Shown: one piece after another, positions 1 to 8,025 of the stretch
Layout of the letters: each line of letters opens with the position of its first letter
Position numbering within the stretch: the stretch's first letter is position 1
NCBI GenBank assembly: GCA_002309375.1
Contig: DBXK01000030.1
Span: 1 to 36,009, forward strand
DNA length: 36,009 nt
Direction of reading: 5' to 3'
Source: Christensenella sp. UBA1214
GTDB taxonomy: Bacteria > Bacillota > Clostridia > Christensenellales > CAG-138
Made by a program: the position numbers and the translations under genes
The notes under the pieces: generated by a model
What the model was told of the DNA's origin: nothing
Database searches by the model: none
Seen by the model: only the letters and a program-made list of their open reading frames with translations

Positions 1-2378
1 GCTTTGCCTTCGTCAAACGCCATGGGCAGAGCGCCCCAGCCGACGTACTTTGAAAGCACCGCTTGTTCGTCAGGCGTTGCAAGCCGGTTTTCGGCTTCAA
101 GCTTTTTAAGGAGCCGGATAGCGTCGACGTTCATGCGGTACTTCGCTTTGGAACCGCCGTATCCGAGCTCCATATCCGTAATGCGGAAATCGTGCTTCTT
201 ACCCGCGGGGGAGGGCACTATCGGCATATCCTCAGGTCTGGTCTTTTCCCATGCGGGCGTAAGGTCCGTTTCCTTTTCTTCCAGCCAGCCTTCGACGGTT
301 TCGAGCTTTTCGACACGGCTTATCGGGAAACCGTTGTCCCTTGCGAAGGTGACGTCACGCATTGAAACGTCGCGGGATATGTTGCCTATGCTTTCGACCA
401 CGTAGCTCCGGCCTTCATGTTCAATGGTATCGCCGACGTGGACGGTTTCGGAAAGAGGCAGCTTTGCATCGGCAGGCTGCTTATCGGTTTCGGGCTCCTT
501 CTGAGCGGGAGTTTCCTCATCCTGCTTGCCATCGTCGATCAGTCCGTCATTGAGCGGGTTCTCCCGGAGTTTTGCGTCAAACTCCGCCCTCGGCATTTCC
601 TCGGAAATCAGCGGACAGCGGGGATTGTAGAGGACGACCGTATCATCGTCGAAGGATGAAATGCTGTATTCCTGTGTTCCGATGTAAACCGGCGCGCCAA
701 GCGAAAGCCTGTAATTGGCCTCCGCGCGCGTCTGTTCCATCCGCTCCGCCGCTGCTCGCATTTCTTCGCGGTTCCGGAGCTCCTCCTCGAGCCGCTCTTC
801 TCGTTCACGGACGCGATCATCGTAATCGGAGAGTTCGTCCTTTTCCTTGGAGGAAAGATAACGGTCTGCGGCGATCAAAAACCGCAGGCGTGAATCGACC
901 TGCGGCCATTTGAAGAGGTATGATCGTTTTTCCTTTCCCGAATATGTATCGAAGGAAAGCCCTTTTCCGCCATATGAGACGAAACCGCGGGAACCGTCAA
1001 GATAGGTATGCGAATGTCCGCCTATGCCGTACTCCCTTTTAAGATATGCAACGGCGTCGTCCTTTGACGTGTTTGCCTGATAATACCGATAGATTCGGTA
1101 TTTGCCGTCTGCAAAACCGCTTCCTCTGATGAGCTCCGCGTCGAAATCTTCCTGAGAAACAGAAAAGACGGGAGGTTTTCCCGTCTCTTCGCCCAATAGG
1201 TTCAGCTGAGCACTATCTCGCGTATCACCTGCTGTTCCGCTGCCGCTCTCAGCTCGTTCATCCTGCGGATCCATTCGAGCTGGTCGCTGGCCTTCAGCTC
1301 CTCGGTCACGCCCGTCGCCTTCGCCGTCTGCTCGGTTATCAGGTCGATCATTTCGAGCGCCTGTCTGTCGATCTCCATTAGGTGCTCCGTCAACCTGTTC
1401 TCCATGAGCAGCAGGGCGAAGGTGTCCTTCTGGTGCTCCTTCAGGAACTTCTTGCGCATCCTGCCGAACCTCCCGATATCCCCGCTCGGCTGAGGGGGAA
1501 GCGTCAGGTCGGGATAGAACAGGTCGCCTTTCTGAGTGTAGGTTATCTCCATTTTCGGTTCTCCTTTCGGTGGTGGTATTTCTTTCACGCCCATTATCGC
1601 CCGTGCGTTCGCGCCTTGCAACGATGTCGCGCTTTTTTTCTTCGGAACGAACTGTGCGTTCAATGGTTCGGAGTATGTTCTCCGAAATATCTCCCGCGGC
1701 CGTTCCCAGTACGCCCGCCGTTGCATGGGTATCAAAGCGAAGAGCGGTCTCGTATTCCTCGTCGCGGATAAACTCCCCGGGATCGATCCCGAGCCTTGTG
1801 AGCACGGTGTGCGATACCGCAACGGTCAGGACGTTGAACAGGAGCATTTTCAGCTCGTCGCCGGTTACACCTTCAAGCGAACTCCCACCCGACCTTGCTT
1901 CGAGCCTCGCTAGGTAATCGGCGCTGTTATCCGATACTGCGTTTGCCGCCGCTCCGAAAACGGAGGCTTCGAGCGTATCGTTGTAGCTGAGATCAAAGCT
2001 GTTTGACAGCGCTTCGCAGATGGCTGGAGCGTATTCCGGCTTGGCCTCCCAAAGCTTGAACGGAACGTTCCTTCGGGAATAGGTGTCGGCAACATCGAAT
2101 ACATGCCTCAGATGGGTTTTATTTCCAGCTGTGCTCAGCAGCGCAATGCCATTCGAGCCCTTCGATATTCTTCGGTCAAGGCGTCCGTTCCACACCTCGA
2201 ACTCGGCACAGGCTGTGGCGTTCGGCCTCTGGGCATGAATGAGCAGTCTGTCGGTGTAGCCGTACTTGTAATGCCAAGCCGAGCTTGACAGAAACGATTT
2301 CCAGTCGGCAACGCTTGATGTTGACTGCTTCGTTGTAAATATGAGCAGCTCGGTTATGAGCTGAAGCTTATTGGGCAT
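1..2378 (-). CDS. ICE giant helicase / N6-adenine methylase, N-terminal part (truncated by window edge)
   Basis: This is the first 792 codons of the very large protein (usually 2000 or more residues) that clostridial conjugative elements carry, combining an adenine-methylase-like domain with an SF2/SNF2 helicase. It is thought to act on element DNA during transfer or defence. The N-terminal domain (about 1-260) has the family hallmark IHAQRPNATACAEFEVW near residue 50 and HVFDVADTYSRR near 93. Residues about 276-392 are an Arg/Gly/Asp/Pro-rich disordered linker, followed by QLNLLGEE. Then come SGFADGKYRIYRYY, a coil of charged residues, and the start of the methylase region (FRITDMELGYGGSKAKYRMN, then LSKYVGWGALPMAFDEGK at the edge). 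I translated the whole stretch on the minus strand and saw no stop. The start at 2378 is ATG with AAGGAGG nine bases upstream, and it follows the LPD28 gene by 19 bases. The linker overlaps tnpV completely. Family assignment is confident; the exact activity is inferred. Confidence 0.9.
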   Translation of the reverse strand, partial: MPNKLQLITELLIFTTKQSTSSVADWKSFLSSSAWHYKYGYTDRLLIHAQRPNATACAEFEVWNGRLDRRISKGSNGIALLSTAGNKTHLRHVFDVADTYSRRNVPFKLWEAKPEYAPAICEALSNSFDLSYNDTLEASVFGAAANAVSDNSADYLARLEARSGGSSLEGVTGDELKMLLFNVLTVAVSHTVLTRLGIDPGEFIRDEEYETALRFDTHATAGVLGTAAGDISENILRTIERTVRSEEKKRDIVARRERTGDNGRERNTTTERRTENGDNLHSERRPVLSRPDASPSAERGYREVRQDAQEVPEGAPEGHLRPAAHGEQVDGAPNGDRQTGARNDRPDNRADGEGDGRDRGAEGQRPARMDPQDERAESGSGTAGDTRDSAQLNLLGEETGKPPVFSVSQEDFDAELIRGSGFADGKYRIYRYYQANTSKDDAVAYLKREYGIGGHSHTYLDGSRGFVSYGGKGLSFDTYSGKEKRSYLFKWPQVDSRLRFLIAADRYLSSKEKDELSDYDDRVREREERLEEELRNREEMRAAAERMEQTRAEANYRLSLGAPVYIGTQEYSISSFDDDTVVLYNPRCPLISEEMPRAEFDAKLRENPLNDGLIDDGKQDEETPAQKEPETDKQPADAKLPLSETVHVGDTIEHEGRSYVVESIGNISRDVSMRDVTFARDNGFPISRVEKLETVEGWLEEKETDLTPAWEKTRPEDMPIVPSPAGKKHDFRITDMELGYGGSKAKYRMNVDAIRLLKKLEAENRLATPDEQAVLSKYVGWGALPMAFDEGK
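1202..1552 (-). CDS. tnpV: TnpV family protein, nested out of frame inside the helicase gene
   Basis: This encodes a 116-residue protein of the TnpV family, small proteins named from Tn4451-type transposons and common in clostridial ICEs; their biochemical role is not established. Family features are MEITYTQKGDLFYPDLTLP at the start, GRFGRMRKKFLKEH near 27-40, and GVTEELKASDQLEWIRRMNE near 81-100. The start at 1552 is preceded by AAAGGAG at seven bases. A longer in-frame extension upstream to 1822 exists, but it lacks TnpV similarity and a ribosome site, so I reject it. The whole gene lies on the same strand as, and one base out of frame with, the helicase reading frame, which stays open across it. 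Third codon positions in the TnpV frame are mostly G or C, as in neighbouring genes, which supports real expression. Confidence 0.85.
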   Translation of the reverse strand: MEITYTQKGDLFYPDLTLPPQPSGDIGRFGRMRKKFLKEHQKDTFALLLMENRLTEHLMEIDRQALEMIDLITEQTAKATGVTEELKASDQLEWIRRMNELRAAAEQQVIREIVLS

Positions 2379-2397
2379 CGGTTTGGCCTCCTTCCAT

Positions 2398-2757
2398 CTA
2401 TCTCTCTTCTTCGTGTTCGGGCGGTTTTGCTTCCTTGTTATGCCGCTCTATGAATTCGGCGAGCGTCACCGGGCTGTCTATGCCGTAATTGATCTCATCG
2501 CCTTCCATGTAGATACGGCCTTCATCACCGAGGTCAAGCGGGCGGAGCGTCAATATGCTGCCCCAATGATTGACCATGATCCTTCGGGTGACTTCACACG
2601 CGATGCCCTGGCATTCGTCGTCATGCCGTATCTCGTATTTGTACACTCCAACCGGAATGGTGGAAGGATCGATGCGAAGGGGTGTGAACAGCGCGGGTTC
2701 GTTGAAGATGGTTATCTCCTCGAAAGGCTCGGTTCTTGCGTCAATGTATGAACTCAT
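2398..2757 (-). CDS. LPD28 domain protein (ICE accessory)
   Basis: A 119-residue protein that matches my knowledge of the LPD28 group (large polyvalent protein-associated domain 28), found free-standing in clostridial conjugative elements and fused in phage polyvalent proteins. Recognisable pieces are RIDPSTIPVGVYKYEIRHDD near residues 29-47, IMVNHWGSILTLRPLDL near 60-76, and a C-terminal SPVTLAEFIERHN. The last 12 residues are charged and probably disordered. No membrane segment or signal peptide is visible. It starts four bases after the DUF3846 gene ends and stops 19 bases before the helicase start, so it is translated as part of one leftward transcript. LPD proteins are proposed to help entering elements handle host defences or DNA, but the function of this one is unknown. 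Confidence 0.75.
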   Translation of the reverse strand: MSSYIDARTEPFEEITIFNEPALFTPLRIDPSTIPVGVYKYEIRHDDECQGIACEVTRRIMVNHWGSILTLRPLDLGDEGRIYMEGDEINYGIDSPVTLAEFIERHNKEAKPPEHEEER

Positions 2758-2760
2758 ATG

Positions 2761-3177
2761 CTATCTGTCACCCCAGTCGTGAGGAGGCTCGGGATGCGCG
2801 GGAGCGGAGGGCGGATCGCTAAGCGGAATGGAGACTATCTCGCCGCCGATCATTATGAACTGTTCGGGCGTTCTAAAACGCGCCTTAAACTTGTCCATCT
2901 GTTCCTTGCTGAGCCCTTCAAAGCTTTCTTCCCCGAGACCGACAACGAGGAAGGTCCCGGCTACCACGTCGTAGATCTCGCCGTCCTCATCACGAAGGGA
3001 GCGGTTCAGCGGCAGCCCTTCCAGCTTGCCCTCGTCATTGCAGATTATGCCCACGGGATCGTCGAAGGGATACACGCATTCGATATCTCCGCCGACCTCA
3101 TGCTGAAGGCTCTCAAGCCCAGGCTCGATCTCCTTTTCATACGGTTCCTTGTACGGTTCAACTACGAGCACGTTCAT
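2761..3177 (-). CDS. DUF3846 domain protein (ICE accessory)
   Basis: A 138-residue protein of the DUF3846 family, a hallmark of clostridial ICEs and related phages. The family pattern is clear: MNVLVVEPYKEPYEKEI at the start, VYPFDDPVGIICNDEGK near residues 35-51, then GLPLNRSLRDEDGEIYDVV and AGTFLVVGLGEESFEGLS. The fold resembles other small beta-rich accessory proteins; no catalytic residues are known. The C-terminal 20 residues are Pro-rich (PPSAPAHPEPPHDW) and probably disordered. The start codon overlaps the stop of the upstream gene as ATGA, and GGAGGTG lies at the right distance, so translation is coupled. Function is unknown beyond its association with conjugative DNA transfer. Confidence 0.85.
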   Translation of the reverse strand: MNVLVVEPYKEPYEKEIEPGLESLQHEVGGDIECVYPFDDPVGIICNDEGKLEGLPLNRSLRDEDGEIYDVVAGTFLVVGLGEESFEGLSKEQMDKFKARFRTPEQFIMIGGEIVSIPLSDPPSAPAHPEPPHDWGDR

Positions 3178-3887
3178 CGTTCTTCACCTCCGTACTCACG
3201 TTCCGTTCTGCTCATTGAAGGAATAGGCGGCGTTACCGACTCGACCTTTATGCCCGACTGCTCGCACATCTCCGCGAACTCGCAGATATGGTAGAGATTG
3301 CTGCCTATCTCGGCGTGATAATCATCGACGTATCGGCAGGTGCGGACAACGCTTTTACCGTCGCGGTAGGTGAGCCTTATCTGACCTCCGTCAGGCATTC
3401 GGAAAAGCTCGTGATAGTGTGGGTCGATGAAACGGATGCCTCTTTCTGCTTCCCGAAGGTGCCTGTTTAGCCAGTCGCCGATGTAAACGTAGATATAGAC
3501 GTTGTAATCGCCGGGATTGGAATTGAGCCGCATGAGGTATGCGTAGTCTCCGTCGTTAAAGCGGTACGCAGAGGAATCCTTGGATTGGGGGATCGCCGCT
3601 GTAGGATGACGGAAGCAAAACCTTGCAAGGTTGGCCCTTGTGGAAAGCAGCCTGCCGTTATCCGTTCCCGAGCGAAGCTCTTCGATTATCTCGTTGAACC
3701 GTGCCTTGAAGACGTCGGTTTTAAGGTCGCCGCATTGATCCTCCCAGGAGGTATGGAACTCCGTGCCGTTTTCACCGAAGTCGGCGCGAAGGTGTCCAAG
3801 GCAGCCGGTCTGCGAAGCGATCTGCTGTGACTGCGTGAAGGAGTAGAGCTGTTCGGGTTTGGTGGCTTCAAATATCAGTATGTCCAT
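3174..3887 (-). CDS. conserved ICE protein of unknown function
   Basis: A 237-residue soluble protein that I recognise as a standing member of clostridial ICE gene sets, upstream of DUF3846 and LPD28 genes, but for which I cannot give a reliable family name. Visible features are MDILIFEATKPEQLYSFTQ at the start, GCLGHLRADFG near 29-38, an aromatic stretch YNVYIYVYIGDWLNRHL near 128-145, and EIGSNLYHICEFAEMCE near 193-209. It contains no signal peptide, membrane helix or known catalytic motif. The start at 3887 has AAAGGAG six bases upstream. Its stop overlaps the next start. A strong hairpin sits just upstream of its ribosome site. An alternative is that it is an anti-restriction-like protein, but nothing in the sequence proves this. 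Confidence 0.75.
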   Translation of the reverse strand: MDILIFEATKPEQLYSFTQSQQIASQTGCLGHLRADFGENGTEFHTSWEDQCGDLKTDVFKARFNEIIEELRSGTDNGRLLSTRANLARFCFRHPTAAIPQSKDSSAYRFNDGDYAYLMRLNSNPGDYNVYIYVYIGDWLNRHLREAERGIRFIDPHYHELFRMPDGGQIRLTYRDGKSVVRTCRYVDDYHAEIGSNLYHICEFAEMCEQSGIKVESVTPPIPSMSRTEREYGGEER

Positions 3888-3900
3888 GTTTCTCCTTTCT

Positions 3901-3927
3901 GCGGTAGGGGCAAAGAACCCCTGCCGC
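3901..3927 (-). other. hairpin in the leader of the conserved ICE gene
   Basis: An inverted repeat with a 10-base stem (one G-U pair in RNA) and a 7-base loop lies between the 29-residue membrane protein gene and the next gene. On the transcribed strand it is followed by AGAAAGGAG, the ribosome site, rather than by a run of T, so it is more likely a processing or translation-control element than a terminator. Confidence 0.6.
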
Positions 3928-3941
3928 GTATGCTTTTCGTG

Positions 3942-4031
3942 TTACCTTTTACGCTTCCTTACCTGAAGGAAAATGAATCCTCCGATAATGAACACCACAA
4001 GGGCTATGGCTATTATAGTCTTAAGAGGCAT
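3942..4031 (-). CDS. 29-residue single-span membrane protein
   Basis: A 29-codon reading frame begins one base after the stop of the SpaA-type gene. It encodes MPLKTIIAIALVVFIIGGFI followed by FLQVRKRKR, that is, one membrane helix (about residues 4-23) and a strongly basic cytosolic end. GGAGG six bases before the ATG lies inside the last codons of the upstream gene, which fits translational coupling. The helix-plus-basic-tail layout resembles the C-terminal anchor of the SpaA-type protein itself. It could be an accessory to that surface protein or a free-standing membrane anchor. I do not recognise a named family. Confidence 0.6.
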   Translation of the reverse strand: MPLKTIIAIALVVFIIGGFIFLQVRKRKR

Positions 4032-4032
4032 A

Positions 4033-7000
4033 TCACGCCTCCGTGTTCTGCTGCTTCCTCTTGCGGCTCGCGATCACGATGTATGCAGCAGCGCCCGCGA
4101 CAGCAAGACCGATACCGCCCATGAGTGCAGGGAACTCCCACCAGTCGCTGTCCATGCCGAGCTTAATGTACTTGCTGTTGCGGATGGTGAACTCGATGGG
4201 GCTTTCGAAGGTGGTATCTTCGGTGATCTCGACCTTCTGCGCGGGGATCGGGAAGTAACCCTCGGGAGTCACGACCTCTTCGATCCATACGTAGCCGAGG
4301 GGCAGACCGTAGATGGTCAGATTTCCCATCCCATCGACCATGAGGTCGGTGTACTCGCCGTTACCATCGGCGTTGTAGAAGTAGCTGCCATCGTCCATCC
4401 GGTCAAAAGTGAGGTCGGTAAAGCCAAGACCGTTCCTGACCTTGAGACGGAAGCCCGCGCCGCTGAGGGGATTGCCGGTCTCCTGATCGATCTTGTGGAT
4501 GATGAGGCCGGTGGGGGTGTTCACAACGGTGACGCGGACGGGGTTGCTGATGCCGTTGTTCGAGCCGATCGTTACGGTAACGGTGCCGACGGAGATATAG
4601 CCCTCGGGAGTATTCTCAAGGAGGGTGTATTCGCCGACGGGCAGATACCTGAACTCGACGTGACCGTTCTTGTCGGTGAAGAAGCTCTCTTCGCCGCGGT
4701 CGCTGGGAACGCGCCAGCCGTTCTCGGTCATGACGGTCTTGACGATCTCGCCGTTCGCGTTCATGAGGGTGAACTCGATACCCGCGAAGGGCTCGCCGGT
4801 GAAGGCGTTGATCTTGTCGATGATGAGGGCCGTGGGCTCATCGGTGATGTTGGTATCGCCGGTGATATTGCCGTTCTCATCTATATCGAAGCTGTAGGTC
4901 TGATTGGAGAGAGCGTAGCCCGCGGGAGCGACGGTCTCGATCATGGTGTAGTGACCTGCGGGGATAGCGGTGAGGTTGAATTCACCGTTGCGGTCCGTGG
5001 TCACGGTCGCGAAGAGGGTACCGTCAGCGGAGTAGATCTCAAAGGTCGCGCCCTCAACGGGACGGCCGCTAACAACGTCGGTCTTTTTGATGGTGAAGTC
5101 GTTCTTGTGGTTGTAACGCTCGAACACGATGGTGTTCTTATCCTCCGTGGTGATAACGACGTCGATGATCTCGTCGTCGATAACGTAGCCGTTGGGAGCC
5201 TGGATCTCACGGATGTGGTAGGAGCCGATGGGAAGATCGATGGATACCGCGTACCCATGAGAATCGGTGGTCATGGTGCAGTACACGACGCCCGCGTCGT
5301 CGAAGATCTCGAACACAGCGCCGGGAAGACCGACGTGAGTATCCTGATCCAGCTTCCAGATCGCGATGTTTGTCTTGAACATGTCGTTGACGATCGGGTT
5401 CGTGAAGTAGTACATGTTCTCGATGTACTCGGTGTCGCCCGTGAGGTCAACGGGATAGGACTCGGTGGAAAGGTAGATCGTGGGATCGGGAACCGCAAGC
5501 TCACGGATGTAGTAGTGACCCGCGGGCAGATCGTTCTTAGTGGACGCTGTGCCGCGGTCATTGGTGACGAGCACCTCTACGAGGGTATCCATGGGCAGGA
5601 TACCGATGGCTTCCGCGGTATAGAGGCCGAAAACGAAGTTCGCGCCGCTTACGGGATCGAAGGTGAAGGTCTTGTCGTTCCACTCTTCGGTCATCTTGCG
5701 GAGCTTGAGGGATACATGCTGACGGTCGTTGAATACCTCAACGGTCTCAACGACAACGGGAGTATCGCCGTCCTGATAGCCGATTGAAACGGGATGGTAA
5801 GTGGAATCGATCAGGTAACCGTCGGGAGCCTTGATCTCGACAACGCTGTAATCGCCGAAGTCGAGATAGCCGCTCTCGGCAACGCCGTATTCGTCGGTGG
5901 TTATTGTCTCGACCACGTTATTGTGGGAGTCGAGGATCTGGAACACTGCGCCTTCAAGGCCGCCGGCGGTGAATACGGGAGCGTTCACGGTGCCCCAATC
6001 GGTATCGGAGGAGATGACGGAGGTCATGGCCTCGCCGGTCTTCACGATACGGATACGGCCCTTGGCGCTCTCGTTGACGATCTCAAGCTCGATGGTGTCA
6101 TTCAGCGGGATCTCAACGGTGTAAACAGTGTAGTCGATCCAGTAAGGAGCGACCGTGGAGATCTCCTTGACGTACACTATGCCAACGGGCAGGTCAGTCG
6201 CGGCAGCAACGCCGTTGTCACGGGTCGTCACGGTCTTGATTAGGTTCTCACAGGCGAGGTCGGAATAGATTCCGAACTTGACGCCGCCGAGGAGCGCGCC
6301 GTTATCGCCCTTCTTGACGATGCGGAGACCGCCGTAAGCCTGGGTGTTGACGGATACGGAAGCGGTGGCTACGACCTGCGCGACGTTCGCGCTCATGAAT
6401 ACCTTCTGCGCGCTGCCGCTCGTGGGAGCATAGGCGGTGAGGTTCTGGATGCAGCGGGTGTCGCTCGCCTCTGCGGTCACAACAAAGCTGGAGCCCGAGG
6501 TGTTCGCGGGAGCGGTGAATACGAGGGTATCATTGCCCGTGCCGGTATAGCCCGTTACGGAAACGCCGTTCGGAAGCTCGGAGGTATCGAGGGTGTAGCC
6601 GCTGTTGATGTTGGTGAGCCTTACGCGGGTCTGACCGGTGAAGGAATCACCGCTCTTAGTGAGCTGGAGGGAAGCGGGGTTGAACGAGATGGAGTGGGTA
6701 AGTGTGTCCCTGTTCCTTGCGTGCTCGAGGAGCTCATCCGCCCAGGTAAGCACGTGCTCATAACCGGACTTCGCGCGGATCCAATCGGGATGCGCTGCGC
6801 GGTTCGTGAAGGAATAGCTGCCGGGTTCGCCCTGCTCACTGAGCCAGAAGCGGATCGCGTTCGCGGTCGCCTGACGAGCCTCGTCGGGAGTGAACCCGTC
6901 GGGGAGCACACAGGGATAGCCGTACTCGAAGATCGATTCAAGACCTTCAAGGGTAGCGGTGCCGAACAGCGCGGAGGGAGAGGTCTCCTCGTAGGAGCCG

Positions 7001-7269
7001 CCGTGAGGGCTGTTGGAAGAGTGCTCTATGCAGTAGACGTCCTCACCTGTCTCGACGATCCAGTGGCGGGGAGTATTCAGATCCTTCCACTCGCCATTGT
7101 GGTAGTACTCGAGGTAGTCGAATGCGGAGTCATACTCCGACTGAATGGTGATGGTACCTTCACCGTAGGGGTGGATGGTGCCGGTCTTTGCGAACGCGCT
7201 CATGGGGATGAGGGCAACGCAGAAAAGCGCCGCGAGCAGCAGCGCGATGAAACGTGTAGATTTCTTCAT
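4033..7269 (-). CDS. SpaA/Cna-B repeat surface protein with thioester-like N-terminal domain
   Basis: A 1078-residue exported cell-surface protein, probably an adhesin or mating-contact protein of the ICE. Residues 1-27 are a Sec signal peptide (MKKSTRFIALLLAALFC, then AFA). Residues about 60-150 resemble a TQXA/thioester domain: Cys80 in EDVYCIEHSSNS and the helix QATANAIRFWLSE near 133-145. The Gln expected at position 136 of the usual TQxA pattern is Ala here. After a beta-rich region come about seven B-type (SpaA/Cna-B) repeats beginning near residues 313, 406, 523, 633, 724, 814 and 920. Many have IxKxD starts and GxYxxxExxAPxGY ends, which normally form isopeptide bonds. The C-terminus has a membrane helix (about 1048-1068) and a basic tail RKRKQQ, but no LPXTG sorting motif. 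It is followed directly by the 29-residue membrane protein gene. Confidence 0.88.
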   Translation of the reverse strand: MKKSTRFIALLLAALFCVALIPMSAFAKTGTIHPYGEGTITIQSEYDSAFDYLEYYHNGEWKDLNTPRHWIVETGEDVYCIEHSSNSPHGGSYEETSPSALFGTATLEGLESIFEYGYPCVLPDGFTPDEARQATANAIRFWLSEQGEPGSYSFTNRAAHPDWIRAKSGYEHVLTWADELLEHARNRDTLTHSISFNPASLQLTKSGDSFTGQTRVRLTNINSGYTLDTSELPNGVSVTGYTGTGNDTLVFTAPANTSGSSFVVTAEASDTRCIQNLTAYAPTSGSAQKVFMSANVAQVVATASVSVNTQAYGGLRIVKKGDNGALLGGVKFGIYSDLACENLIKTVTTRDNGVAAATDLPVGIVYVKEISTVAPYWIDYTVYTVEIPLNDTIELEIVNESAKGRIRIVKTGEAMTSVISSDTDWGTVNAPVFTAGGLEGAVFQILDSHNNVVETITTDEYGVAESGYLDFGDYSVVEIKAPDGYLIDSTYHPVSIGYQDGDTPVVVETVEVFNDRQHVSLKLRKMTEEWNDKTFTFDPVSGANFVFGLYTAEAIGILPMDTLVEVLVTNDRGTASTKNDLPAGHYYIRELAVPDPTIYLSTESYPVDLTGDTEYIENMYYFTNPIVNDMFKTNIAIWKLDQDTHVGLPGAVFEIFDDAGVVYCTMTTDSHGYAVSIDLPIGSYHIREIQAPNGYVIDDEIIDVVITTEDKNTIVFERYNHKNDFTIKKTDVVSGRPVEGATFEIYSADGTLFATVTTDRNGEFNLTAIPAGHYTMIETVAPAGYALSNQTYSFDIDENGNITGDTNITDEPTALIIDKINAFTGEPFAGIEFTLMNANGEIVKTVMTENGWRVPSDRGEESFFTDKNGHVEFRYLPVGEYTLLENTPEGYISVGTVTVTIGSNNGISNPVRVTVVNTPTGLIIHKIDQETGNPLSGAGFRLKVRNGLGFTDLTFDRMDDGSYFYNADGNGEYTDLMVDGMGNLTIYGLPLGYVWIEEVVTPEGYFPIPAQKVEITEDTTFESPIEFTIRNSKYIKLGMDSDWWEFPALMGGIGLAVAGAAAYIVIASRKRKQQNTEA

Positions 7270-7422
7270 ACAATTCTCCTTGAGTTATTTGGTTTTTTTG
7301 TTGTTGGTTAATTGGTTTCTCAGATAAACCTCGGTATGCTGGAGGTTAATTATTGGGGTTTATTGGTCCGGGCCATACAGCACCGTCGGAGTGCCATACG
7401 CCAATTCTCGGTTTTGTGGTTT
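7270..7422 (-). other. AT-rich leader of the SpaA-type gene
   Basis: About 150 bases without a convincing gene separate the 43-codon frame from the SpaA-type start. The transcribed strand shows a small hairpin around 7380-7396 (GCAC and GTGC arms) and another near 7312-7330 (GGTTT and AAACC arms), then an A-rich stretch and AAGGAG before the ATG. I see no clear promoter. It may be a long leader or mRNA processing region. Confidence 0.4.
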
Positions 7423-7554
7423 TTACATGGTGATGACGCTTTCTCCGATGCTTACGGTAGCTGTTTCGGTTATGCGGAACATCACGGTAAAACCGGGGGT
7501 TTCTCTCATGAGATGATCGATGTACTGCAGATGAGCATTGGGAAGGAGACTCAT
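7423..7554 (-). CDS. 43-residue small protein, coupled to the upstream gene
   Basis: A 43-codon frame whose ATG overlaps the TGA of the upstream gene (ATGA), a classic sign of translational coupling. The product begins MSLLPNAHLQYIDHLMRE and ends SIGESVITM. Its composition looks like a real folded mini-protein with a helix followed by beta strands (TPGFTVMFRITETATVSIG). No signal peptide or membrane helix is present. I do not recognise a family. The argument for it is position, overlap and protein-like composition only. Confidence 0.5.
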   Translation of the reverse strand: MSLLPNAHLQYIDHLMRETPGFTVMFRITETATVSIGESVITM

Positions 7555-8024
7555 TCCGTCAACCCCACAGCATCATCCTCTTCCAGTAAGCCGTCATCCT
7601 CAAGTTCCTCTTCGATCGCAATCCGGATGATGTAGTCGAGCCCGTCTGCCGTGAAATCGGCGAAAAGCTCCCAGATATCGTTAAGACGATACCCGGCGAC
7701 AGCCCTGATCATGAACGGGACATCCTCGTCGTTCGAGGCATACGACGCTACGATCAAGCGGTACATCTCACTGTAGTTGTGGTTCTTCGCAGCCTCGATG
7801 AACTTGTTGCGGATGACGACGCAGCCGGCGTAAAGGCAATCTGCGGCATCCGCAATATGGAACTTGAGGTTGTCGAAATTGATGGCGCCGTCCTTGTCAA
7901 AGGCGCCGGCCTTCTGAAGATACTGATCGGCGGTTATGGGGTTGAGGGGGCTTGTCCTGCCCCTGTGAGCTGAGACGCCGCATCTTTCGACGCAGGGCTT
8001 CGTGTTTTCGGTGATGTGAGTCAA
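7551..8024 (-). CDS. ICE protein of unknown function downstream of parB
   Basis: A 157-residue soluble protein that starts at a TTG codon two bases after the parB stop, with AGGAGG eight bases upstream inside parB. Residues about 25-130 look helical and include NFDNLKFHIADAADCLYAGC and SEMYRLIVASYASNDEDVPF. The C-terminus is strongly acidic (EEELEDDGLLEEDDAVG). The N-terminal 25 residues are less conserved in character. No catalytic motif, DNA-binding helix-turn-helix or membrane span is evident. Its place behind parA and parB suggests a role in element maintenance or replication, but this is only context. Confidence 0.65.
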   Translation of the reverse strand: MTHITENTKPCVERCGVSAHRGRTSPLNPITADQYLQKAGAFDKDGAINFDNLKFHIADAADCLYAGCVVIRNKFIEAAKNHNYSEMYRLIVASYASNDEDVPFMIRAVAGYRLNDIWELFADFTADGLDYIIRIAIEEELEDDGLLEEDDAVGLTE

Positions 8025-8025
8025 A

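Noticed and set aside
1553..1822. N-terminal extension of tnpV by 90 codons
   Set aside because: The extension is not TnpV-like and lies over the structured helicase part, which has better coding character there.
3973..5787. 604-codon plus-strand frame opposite the SpaA-type gene
   Set aside because: Antisense shadow with repeated VxxDxVxG patterns caused by the beta-rich repeats on the other strand.
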